Source of the DNA: a bacterium
GTDB taxonomy: Bacteria; Patescibacteria; Dojkabacteria; SC72
Assembly (NCBI GenBank): GCA_029553845.1
Contig: JAKPKF010000255.1
Span: forward strand, 1-15,930
Reading direction: 5' to 3'
Length of the DNA stretch: 15,930 bases
Every line of letters begins with the position of its first letter. Within the stretch, counting starts at the first letter, position 1. Shown here piece after piece: positions 1-5,351 of the stretch. A program made the position numbers and the translations under genes. The notes under the pieces are model-generated. The model saw only the letters and a list, made by a program, of their open reading frames with translations, ran no database searches and was not told the DNA's origin.

Positions 1-95
1 TTAATGATAAAGATAAGAAAACCATTGTGTGCTCCAGCTCTGTAGATAACACACTCGTTTCTTTTCATCAACTCTTTGAGGTTTGTTTGCTGCAT
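1..95 (-). CDS. Partial leftward gene, unidentified (N-terminus only)
   Basis: A leftward frame opens with ATG at 95-93 and stays open to the window edge (31 full codons), so only the N-terminus is visible. It begins MQQTNLKELMKR and then has a hydrophobic run (GFLIFII) close to the edge. It lies 38 bases downstream of the 196-residue repeat gene on the same strand, probably in one transcript with it. There is no Shine-Dalgarno site; the leader is A/T-only with TTTAACT words like those before other accessory genes here. The fragment is too short to assign a family or function. Confidence 0.5.
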   Translation of the reverse strand, partial: MQQTNLKELMKRNECVIYRAGAHNGFLIFII

Positions 96-133
96 ACGAT
101 TTTTTTAGTTAAAGTTAAATTAAATTGTTAAAG

Positions 134-724
134 TTAATCATCGCATTCTACCAGTTTTCCGTTTTTTGCTTTATAATACACATCTGGCTTTATTTTTTTG
201 CCATCTACTTTGGCTACTACAATGTTTTTAATTTTTTCCTTATCTGCGTCTAAATTCCACTCTACTGCTATTAACCAAGAGCCTAAAGCCCCCTCTACTT
301 TTGAATTTACACCTAAAGCACAAGCAATTGAGTTTTTAGTCTTTACACTAGCTCTTGAGCAGCACCTTGTCGCTATAGCATTAGAGTATTCCCCCTTAGT
401 CACAGCCGTTGAATAAGTTCCTGCCATTATAGCATCAGCATAATCCCCCCAAGTAATGGTGTGGGAAGAGTAGCTAGTTGCTATTGCTTGAGCATTGTCC
501 CCCAAGGTTGATGCGGTTGAGTGCATACCCATAGCAATGGTTGTTGCCCCTTCCCCACTAGCCATAGCATTAGAGTTTTCCTCAAAAGTTATTATCTTAG
601 ACTTGTCCCCCTTTATTAGAGCCTTTACCATTTCCCCCGTTGCTACTAGATTGGTTTCTTTATCTTTAATGGTAATGTTTATTTCATCACCCGTGTTGAT
701 AATTGTGTTTTTTTTGTTTGTCAT
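134..724 (-). CDS. Phage protein with 18-residue (2 x 9) GD/GE repeats and a conserved C-terminal module
   Basis: This 196-residue protein is not a known enzyme. Residues 30-149 form a repeat: units start with G(D/E) every 18 residues (GDKSK, GEGAT, GDNAQ, GDYAD, GEYSN), with an initial 9-residue half unit, and the pattern A-I-A-T recurs. Such repeats resemble the left-handed beta-roll/solenoid seen in YadA-like head repeats and in many phage-encoded proteins with GDxSxAIAT units. The C-terminal part (about 145-196: GALGSWLIAVEW, then KVDGKKIKPDVYYK) resembles the conserved end of those phage proteins, from memory of the family. It has no signal peptide or membrane segment. It has its own promoter at 801-829 and the leader contains AACTTAACTTAAAC directly before the ATG, without a Shine-Dalgarno site. 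The function is unknown; a structural or scaffold-like surface is an inference. Confidence 0.75.
   Translation of the reverse strand: MTNKKNTIINTGDEINITIKDKETNLVATGEMVKALIKGDKSKIITFEENSNAMASGEGATTIAMGMHSTASTLGDNAQAIATSYSSHTITWGDYADAIMAGTYSTAVTKGEYSNAIATRCCSRASVKTKNSIACALGVNSKVEGALGSWLIAVEWNLDADKEKIKNIVVAKVDGKKIKPDVYYKAKNGKLVECDD
284..638 (-). repeat. 54-bp periodic coding repeat with phased G-runs
   Basis: On the plus strand, runs of C start at 391, 445, 499, 553, 607 and 634. The steps are exactly 54, 54, 54, 54 and 27 bases. On the coding (minus) strand each is a GGGG(G)A run encoding the Gly-Asp or Gly-Glu that opens an 18-residue unit. An extra C-run is at 547-550 and another at 289-293. 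The sequence between the runs has diverged strongly, so the Gly-(Asp/Glu) step is the retained element. Confidence 0.8.
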
Positions 725-800
725 ATTGTTTAAGTTAAGTTAGGTTATTTCTTCACTATACTCCCACTACCACCGCAATTGGTTAATTGTTTATGATATC

Positions 801-829
801 ATTATAATACGCAAATTGTATTTTGTAAA
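801..829 (-). promoter_or_regulatory. Leftward sigma-70-like promoter for the 196-residue repeat gene
   Basis: Reading leftward, TTTACA (829-824) is followed after exactly 17 bases by TATAAT (806-801). It lies just past the stop of the 155-residue gene, so the repeat gene has its own promoter; transcription would start near 794, leaving a leader of about 70 bases. The 12 bases ATAATACGCAAA and a following TGTAAAT, eight bases apart, are identical in the promoter at 2071-2099. A 10-bp palindrome, ATGATATCAT (793-802), covers the predicted start site and could be an operator. Confidence 0.65.
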
Positions 830-839
830 TGGGTGATGT

Positions 840-1307
840 CTATATCTTTGCATAGACTGCTTCTCCGTTTGAGAAGATTCCTACGCAATTTAATTTATCA
901 GTATAAAGCTCGAATGCTTTCTCAATTCTTTTAGTCTCTCTGTCAATAGCTGCTTGCACTGTCTTCGGTACTGGAATGTCGCATAAGTCTCCTTCTTCGT
1001 AATCTTCATCTCTGTCTTTAATAACATCGACCTGCCAATCAAAGTTTGTTCCGTTATAATAAGCTCCTCTGACAACTGCATAGATTGTTATTCTCCAGAT
1101 GTCCCAGAAAACTAACTCTTTCTCCAAGAAGTATTCTCCAGGGTAATTTCTATCGTTGTCTGAGATGCTTACTTCTCTGTAGCCCTTAGATGTTAACTCG
1201 CTTGCAATGTTATCTTTTGCATCTCTCCAGTTCTCTGTCCATTCGTCTTCTTCTGAGACTGCAAAGATTTTACTTGCGTTCTTGTTATAAAAGTTTGGTG
1301 CAGACAT
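840..1307 (-). CDS. Conserved phage hypothetical protein (NASKIFAV... FSNGEAVY type)
   Basis: This 155-residue soluble, acidic protein has no membrane segment. It opens MSAPNFYNKNASKIFAV and ends IFSNGEAVYAKI; both ends resemble a small family of phage and plasmid hypothetical proteins that I recall by the NASK(I/V)FAV start and the SNGEAIY end, but no function is known to me. The middle has aromatic strands (FWDIWRITIYAVVRGAYYNG at about 66-85) followed by a predicted helix (TVQAAIDRETKRIEKAFELY). The stop is TAG at 842-840. It is probably co-transcribed from the promoter at 2071-2099 with the upstream 153-residue gene, although a 33-bp palindrome lies between them and could attenuate that. 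Confidence 0.7.
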   Translation of the reverse strand: MSAPNFYNKNASKIFAVSEEDEWTENWRDAKDNIASELTSKGYREVSISDNDRNYPGEYFLEKELVFWDIWRITIYAVVRGAYYNGTNFDWQVDVIKDRDEDYEEGDLCDIPVPKTVQAAIDRETKRIEKAFELYTDKLNCVGIFSNGEAVYAKI

Positions 1308-1342
1308 AAGTTTATTTGATTAGTTTGTTAGATAATAACTTA

Positions 1343-1375
1343 ACTAGTAGTAAGTATAGTATACTTACTACTAGT
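1343..1375. repeat. Perfect 33-bp palindrome (16-bp arms, one central base)
   Basis: The left arm ACTAGTAGTAAGTATA (1343-1358) is exactly complementary to TATACTTACTACTAGT (1360-1375), with a single central G at 1359. It lies in the 82-base gap between two leftward genes. With almost no loop it is more likely to extrude as a cruciform or bind a dimeric protein than to act as a classic terminator, and no T-run follows it. Part of it recurs at 1883-1918. Confidence 0.9.
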
Positions 1376-1389
1376 ATAGTATAGTATAC
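1359..1389. repeat. Inverted repeat, left copy (flanks the 153-residue gene)
   Basis: This segment (GTATACTTACTACTAGTATA, then further TAG-TATA units ending in TATAC) is matched in inverted orientation at 1883-1918, with one base difference and one extra five-base TATAG unit in the far copy. Together the copies bracket the leftward gene at 1390-1851 almost exactly. Confidence 0.85.
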
Positions 1390-1851
1390 TTAGTTAGATA
1401 ATGCTTCACTGTACTTCTTCTCTTTGATTAACTGAGAGAAGGTCTTTTTGTTAATCTTAGCATGCTCTGCTTCTTGTTGCTTAATAGCATCATCTAGCAT
1501 GCTTTCTAGATTAGTCGTAGACTTTTCTAGATTAGTCGTAGACTTAGTAGTAGTCTTCTTCTCTTTCTTAGTAGTAGATTTATCTACTTGGGTCAGCTTA
1601 GTAGATTTATCTACTTGGGTCAGCTTAGCTTCTTCTCTCTTAGCTAGCATACTTTCATAAAGGGAAATAGCATTCTTCTTACTCTCTCCTGATACTATTA
1701 CGTAACTCTTCTCTTCTCTGTACTCTTTCGTATACTTCTTTCTTGCTACTTTACGTAAGTACTTTCTGCTACTATGCTCTAGTATTACTGCATAGTCTTC
1801 TTTGTTAATGATAGCATTGTAAGGATACTGCATAATGTTAATGTTATGCAT
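1390..1851 (-). CDS. Lysine-rich hypothetical protein with two internal tandem duplications
   Basis: This 153-residue protein is not recognised. Residues 1-75 are a compact basic region (NKEDYAVILEHSSRKYLRKV) ending in a helix. Residues 76-115 are low-complexity and Lys/Thr-rich, with two separate in-frame tandem duplications: KLTQVDKST twice (9 residues) and KSTTNLE twice (7 residues). The C-terminus (about 116-153) looks helical and contains TFSQLIKEKKYSEALSN. The lysine density suggests nucleic-acid binding, but that is inference. The start ATG at 1851 lies in GTTATGC-rich sequence without a Shine-Dalgarno site. Nearly matching inverted repeats sit at both edges of the gene, and a leftward promoter lies about 215 bases upstream of the ATG. 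No GATC is present, like the rest of this arm. Confidence 0.65.
   Translation of the reverse strand: MHNINIMQYPYNAIINKEDYAVILEHSSRKYLRKVARKKYTKEYREEKSYVIVSGESKKNAISLYESMLAKREEAKLTQVDKSTKLTQVDKSTTKKEKKTTTKSTTNLEKSTTNLESMLDDAIKQQEAEHAKINKKTFSQLIKEKKYSEALSN
1503..1544 (-). repeat. 21-bp tandem repeat, two exact copies, in frame
   Basis: TTTCTAGATTAGTCGTAGAC plus T occurs at 1503-1523 and again, exactly, at 1524-1544. It adds seven residues (KSTTNLE) to the 153-residue protein. Exact identity implies a recent slippage or duplication event. Confidence 0.9.
1574..1627 (-). repeat. 27-bp tandem repeat, two exact copies, in frame
   Basis: A 27-base unit starting GTAGATTTATCTACTTGGGT fills 1574-1600 and is repeated exactly at 1601-1627. 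It encodes KLTQVDKST twice. It contains the small inverted repeat GTAGATTTATCTAC. It is independent of the 21-bp duplication in the same gene. Confidence 0.9.
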
Positions 1852-1882
1852 AGCTTAAAGATGCTATGCTATATTATACTAT

Positions 1883-1918
1883 GTATACTATACTATACTA
1901 TACTAGAAGTAAGTATAC
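1883..1918. repeat. Inverted repeat, right copy
   Basis: GTATACTATACTATACTATA followed by CTAGAAGTAAGTATAC is the reverse complement of 1359-1389 apart from one substitution and one additional TATAG unit. It also carries a direct near-copy (CTAGAAGTAAGTATA) of the left palindrome arm at 1344-1358. It lies 31 bases upstream of the ATG of the 153-residue gene, inside its predicted leader. Confidence 0.85.
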
Positions 1919-2070
1919 CAGTATCAGGTAGTATGCAATGTGCATTCTCCTTGATGCCAGTATTGTGGTATACTAATAGGATAATAATAGGATAATATAC
2001 TGATAGTATTATTAAGTTAATTGATAAGGATATTTGATTGTTAAGGTACTGGTTTGTTTTGGATGCTTAT

Positions 2071-2099
2071 ATCATAATACGCAAAACGAAAAATGTAAA
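2071..2099 (-). promoter_or_regulatory. Leftward sigma-70-like promoter for the left arm
   Basis: Leftward TTTACA (2099-2094), a 17-base spacer, then TATGAT (2076-2071). The sequence TTTGCGTAT immediately before the -10 is identical to that of the promoter at 801-829. Transcription would start near 2064 and run through the inverted repeat at 1883-1918 into the 153- and 155-residue genes, giving an unusually long leader of about 210 bases. Confidence 0.6.
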
Positions 2100-2554
2100 T
2101 AGCTCTAAAAGGCCTGTAAACGCTACGTCAAAAAAGTTATTAACAATCGATGCTGTGCATCGTAACAGGTAACTGATAGTTTGGTGAGGTAAATTCTGTT
2201 CGTTTCGAGCTGTCTCCCAACGATGCATGGTGCTGCTCTCAGAAAGTAAGGGGGTATTGTTGCTGAATAGGGATAGGTTGTTTTGCTTACTGCTAGTTAG
2301 TATCTAGTCTAATCTTCTATCTGACAGACACCCTTCAATACTGTCGGCCACTCTCCATACTTCTATCTTTACGAGTCTATCAAATTTTTAGAAAGTCTGA
2401 CGACTGAGAAAGTCTCGAGAGAGTTATCCAGAGCAATCACAAGAACAAGACCTCTAAGAAGATGGGGCTTTTGCAATTTTTTTTATATTATTTTTTATAA
2501 AGTCCAAAAAGCACCCAGAGTAAACCAATTGATTTTATTGACCTTTGTCACCTA

Positions 2555-2583
2555 TTTACAAAACAATTGATTCGTGATATGAT
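2555..2583 (+). promoter_or_regulatory. Rightward promoter for the packaging/head operon
   Basis: TTTACA (2555-2560), a 17-base spacer, then TATGAT (2578-2583), preceded by TGA, giving an extended -10 (TGnTATGAT). It is the rightward counterpart of the two leftward sites, with the same -35 and spacing. A start site near 2590 would make the in-frame TTG at 2567 and ATG at 2579 unusable for the terminase gene and would favour the ATG at 2615. Confidence 0.6.
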
Positions 2584-2614
2584 ATACATGTTCAATAAAT
2601 CACTTAGCTCGCGT

Positions 2615-3091
2615 ATGGACTTATCAACAGTTTCGAAGGCATCGCTACAGAAACGAATTGATGCATATTTCGAATATTGCAAAAAGAAACAGAAACCAAA
2701 AACAATAACAGGCCTAGCACTTCATCTAGGCATTACACGAAAGACACTAACTGAATTCTCTAGGACAGATCGGCTAGGTGATGTTATCGAGAAAGCAAAA
2801 TTACGATGTGAGAACGAGCTAGAAGAAAGACTGATATCTGGGATGCCAGCTACAGGTATCATCTTTGCACTGAAGAACAATTACGGCTGGCATGACAAAT
2901 TAGACATTGATCAAACACTTCGAGGGACAATCTCGTTATCTGCATTATTCGACACAGCGGCTGCTAGACTACAGAACAGAAACGAAGAAGCTATTGAAGG
3001 CTCTACAGTTTCTGAGCTACCAGCTAATTCTGAAGTAGTAGCTGCAGAAGAAGACGATGACGATATTCCTGAGAATTTATTCACTAACTAG
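2615..3091 (+). CDS. terS: Terminase small subunit (P22 gp3-like DNA packaging protein)
   Basis: The small terminase recognises phage DNA and regulates the large subunit during packaging. The order and sequence fit the gp3_package type: a helical start (LQKRIDAYFEYCKKK), a helix-turn-helix-like segment (TITGLALHLGITRKTLTEF, about residues 31-49), a long helix ending in ENELEERLISG, and the characteristic GIIFALKNNYGWHDK (about 82-95). The C-terminus is acidic (EEDDDDIPENLF), which in terminases often contacts the large subunit. I chose ATG 2615 (158 residues) because a promoter -10 lies at 2578-2583; ATG 2588 in the same frame is the alternative and would imply a nearly leaderless transcript. 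No Shine-Dalgarno site is present. A structural gene follows six bases after the stop, before the large subunit. Confidence 0.88.
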   Translation: MDLSTVSKASLQKRIDAYFEYCKKKQKPKTITGLALHLGITRKTLTEFSRTDRLGDVIEKAKLRCENELEERLISGMPATGIIFALKNNYGWHDKLDIDQTLRGTISLSALFDTAAARLQNRNEEAIEGSTVSELPANSEVVAAEEDDDDIPENLFTN

Positions 3092-3097
3092 AAAACT

Positions 3098-3754
3098 ATG
3101 CCGTTTAGCGTTTCTGGTTCTCGTTTACTGATATACGAGAAAGACACAGTAGGCTTATGCAAGTTGGGTACTATTCCGTTTGGTACTCCAGAGACTACTG
3201 CTAGCCTCTTTTCACGAGGTGCTTTAATTACTTGCGAAGAAGATGGAAAGATCTACCGGAATAAGGGAACAGTTGCTGCTCCTGTCTGGGAAGAACTTTC
3301 TTACGTGACTTCAGAAGACATTGATGAAAGCCTCATTCAGTCTGCTGATATTCTAATCTCAGCTGCTGACATTACTGCTACAGGTGCTGGTAAACTTGGC
3401 CACGCTGCTGGTGTACCATTAGTTGCTGATCCAGGTGCTAACAAAGTTGTAGACCTGATCTCTGCTGTCATGATTTACGATTTCGACACTGCTGCTTATA
3501 CTGCAGGTGGAAACATTACTGTTAACAGCAACGGTGGTGCTGCTCTAACAGGTGCTGTTACTGCTGCTAACTCGTTAGGTGCTTCAACTGATAAGATTGT
3601 TAGATTTGTTCCGCTTTCAACAAGTGGCGTTGCGTTAACTGCAAATAAAGGACTTAATCTTGTCTCGTCTGCTGCATTTACACAACCTGGCACTGCTGCT
3701 GGTGTTGTTAGAGTTAAAGTCCTGTATCGTGTTATTACTACAGGGCTAGCGTAA
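3098..3754 (+). CDS. Virion structural protein, probable capsid decoration or surface beta-domain
   Basis: This 218-residue Ala/Thr/Gly-rich protein has no signal peptide or membrane span. The N-terminal part (about 1-70) includes TCEEDGKIYRNKGTVAAPVWEE-like text typical of short carbohydrate- or fibre-associated modules in phage proteins. From about residue 80 it follows a pattern common in phage structural proteins: SADI..., a VPLVADPGANKVVDLISAVM strand pair, YDFDTAAYTAGGNI, KIVRFVPL, and a final VRVKVLYRVITT strand. I infer a small all-beta domain that decorates capsid or appendage. Its position between the small and large terminase genes is unusual, since these two are normally adjacent. 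The alanine codon GCT dominates, in keeping with the coat protein gene, which suggests high expression. Confidence 0.6.
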   Translation: MPFSVSGSRLLIYEKDTVGLCKLGTIPFGTPETTASLFSRGALITCEEDGKIYRNKGTVAAPVWEELSYVTSEDIDESLIQSADILISAADITATGAGKLGHAAGVPLVADPGANKVVDLISAVMIYDFDTAAYTAGGNITVNSNGGAALTGAVTAANSLGASTDKIVRFVPLSTSGVALTANKGLNLVSSAAFTQPGTAAGVVRVKVLYRVITTGLA

Positions 3755-3763
3755 TCGATTACG
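3750..3763. repeat. Perfect 14-bp palindrome over a stop codon
   Basis: CGTAATCGATTACG is its own reverse complement and includes the TAA stop of the structural gene at 3752-3754. A second palindrome TACGTA follows at 3771-3776 within the 34-base gap before the large terminase. With no loop it is not a terminator; it could be a binding site or chance. Confidence 0.8.
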
Positions 3764-3788
3764 AATTACATACGTAGTCAATCAGACC

Positions 3789-5348
3789 ATGAATGACATA
3801 GAACTTTACATCAAATGGCAAGGCGACCCACTGCAATGGGTGTGCGACATGTTCAACTTACGCCCTCAGGGAGTTAAAGAAGAATATCAGACACTATACG
3901 ATGCTGCTGTTGCTGATCGGAAGTTCTACGAATTCAAAGCTGGCTGGTTCAAACCGTTTGTCAAGGGTGAAGAAGTCACCTGGCAGCAAACTGCAATACT
4001 GATGGCAGTAGGTGCTGCTGTACAAAAGAAGGCATTACCGAGAATTTCGATTCGCTCTGGTCATGGAATTGGCAAGACAACAACGTTATCGTGGATCATG
4101 CTTTGGTTTCTGTTCTGTTTTAAGAACGCGCAGATACCGTGCACAGCACCTACTGGTGATCAGCTACATGACATTCTCTGGAAGGAGGTACAACTCTGGC
4201 TCTCGAGGATGCCGAAAGAGATTAGTTCTTTATATGAGTGGTCGAATGACTACATCAAGATGGTTGAATCTCCTCAGACTTGGTTTGCTAGAGCGAGAAC
4301 AGCTAGGAAAGAAGCTCCTGAAGCTTTAGCTGGTGTTCATGGTGATGCTGTTCTTTACTTAATCGACGAAGCCTCAGGTGTACCAGAGGAGATTTTCAAT
4401 ACTGGGGAGGGCGCTCTTACTGGTGATAACTTCATCTTGGTGATGATTTCGAATCCAACACGTCTAGTCGGTTATTTCTTTGACTCGTTTAATCGAGACA
4501 GAGAGAACTGGCAGACGCTGCACTTTAATTCAGAAGAAAGTCCAATCGTTAATGCAAGATTTGTTCAACGTATTATTGACAAACACGGAATCAATTCTGA
4601 TGAGTACAGAATTCGTGTTAAAGGAGAATTTCCAGCTGAAGACGCAATTGACAATGGTGGCTATCTACCTTTACTTATCGATGCTGATAGGAGAGAGACG
4701 TCAGACAAAAGACTAATCGGAAGAAAGAGATTAGGAATTGATCCGTCTGGTGAAGGTAAAGACTCTACAGTCTTTGTTGTCAGAGATAATTATAAAGCTG
4801 TAAAGGTGAGCTCAGAAAAGATCTCTACGTCAAAGTCAATTGCTCAGAGAACAAGAACGATCATGGATGAGTACGGTATTGCACAAGAAGATATCACAGT
4901 TGATAACTTCGGTGAGGGTGCAAACGTTGCACAAGAACTTGCATTAGTCGGTATCAGAGTAAACGCAGTAAACGTCGGTGATGCTGTACCAAAGGAAGAA
5001 GAAGAATACGACAAACTTAACGGAGAGAGAACATTTATCAATAAAAGAGCAAAGGCATACTGGCTACTCAGACACTGGTTACGAACTGGTGGTGAGCTAG
5101 TTGAGAATAAGTCATGGAAAGACGAATTTCCAAACAACAGATATCGAACAGAGCTCTCTGGTAGAGTAAAGATGATGGGTAAGAGAGAGATGAGGAGAGA
5201 AGGTATCAGATCACCGAATACGATGGATGCTCTGATGCTAACATTTATTGACGGTGAAGTAATTCCATCAGAGCCAGAAGTTAAACACGATGATTTTCTA
5301 GACGACGAAGACGATGGAACATTTTTATATCCTAGTATGAATCTATAA
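3789..5348 (+). CDS. terL: Terminase large subunit (packaging ATPase and nuclease)
   Basis: The 519-residue protein drives DNA into the prohead and cuts concatemers. The N-terminal ATPase shows Walker A RSGHGIGKTTT (about 89-99), Walker B VLYLIDEA (188-195) with the catalytic Glu after Asp, and a coupling-motif-like VMISNPTR (218-225). The C-terminal RNase H-like nuclease has three expected acidic positions: LGIDPSGEGKD (Asp 318), ITVDNFGEG (Asp 372) and NTMDALML (Asp 480). All key residues seem intact and the length is normal for the family. The tail (500-512) is strongly acidic. ATG 3789 is the first in-frame start after the upstream stop and precedes the conserved region well. It is followed three bases after its stop by the portal gene, as usual. 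Confidence 0.96.
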   Translation: MNDIELYIKWQGDPLQWVCDMFNLRPQGVKEEYQTLYDAAVADRKFYEFKAGWFKPFVKGEEVTWQQTAILMAVGAAVQKKALPRISIRSGHGIGKTTTLSWIMLWFLFCFKNAQIPCTAPTGDQLHDILWKEVQLWLSRMPKEISSLYEWSNDYIKMVESPQTWFARARTARKEAPEALAGVHGDAVLYLIDEASGVPEEIFNTGEGALTGDNFILVMISNPTRLVGYFFDSFNRDRENWQTLHFNSEESPIVNARFVQRIIDKHGINSDEYRIRVKGEFPAEDAIDNGGYLPLLIDADRRETSDKRLIGRKRLGIDPSGEGKDSTVFVVRDNYKAVKVSSEKISTSKSIAQRTRTIMDEYGIAQEDITVDNFGEGANVAQELALVGIRVNAVNVGDAVPKEEEEYDKLNGERTFINKRAKAYWLLRHWLRTGGELVENKSWKDEFPNNRYRTELSGRVKMMGKREMRREGIRSPNTMDALMLTFIDGEVIPSEPEVKHDDFLDDEDDGTFLYPSMNL

Positions 5349-5351
5349 TCT

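Larger units (their letters stand above)
1852..2614. other. Long non-coding divergent region between left arm and terminase genes
   Basis: No convincing gene was found in about 760 bases. The left part (1852-2040) is AT-rich with TATACTA iterations. The middle (about 2100-2480) is noticeably richer in G and C. It holds a small hairpin CGATGC-TGT-GCATCG (2148-2162), a 9-bp direct repeat AGAAAGTCT at 2390-2398 and 2407-2415 (17-base period), and one near-match to a DnaA box, TTATCCAGA (2424-2432). An eight-T run ends near 2483. Promoters face left (2071-2099) and right (2555-2583). Because it lies directly before the small terminase gene, a cos or pac site or an origin could sit here, but no signature proves it. 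Confidence 0.6.

Noticed and set aside
198..743. Two rightward open frames opposite the repeat gene
   Set aside because: They are antisense shadows created by the 54-bp repeat composition; the leftward frame has the conserved protein pattern, a promoter and a leader.
890..1081. A 63-codon leftward frame inside the 155-residue gene
   Set aside because: It overlaps a better-supported gene in another frame and has no promoter, leader or recognisable sequence.
1343..1918. CRISPR-like array or insertion sequence
   Set aside because: There are no regularly spaced identical repeats with unique spacers, and the enclosed protein has no transposase motif.
2100..2500. tRNA or other known structural RNA in the non-coding region
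   Set aside because: No cloverleaf arms, T-arm motif or CCA end could be found; only short isolated hairpins are visible.
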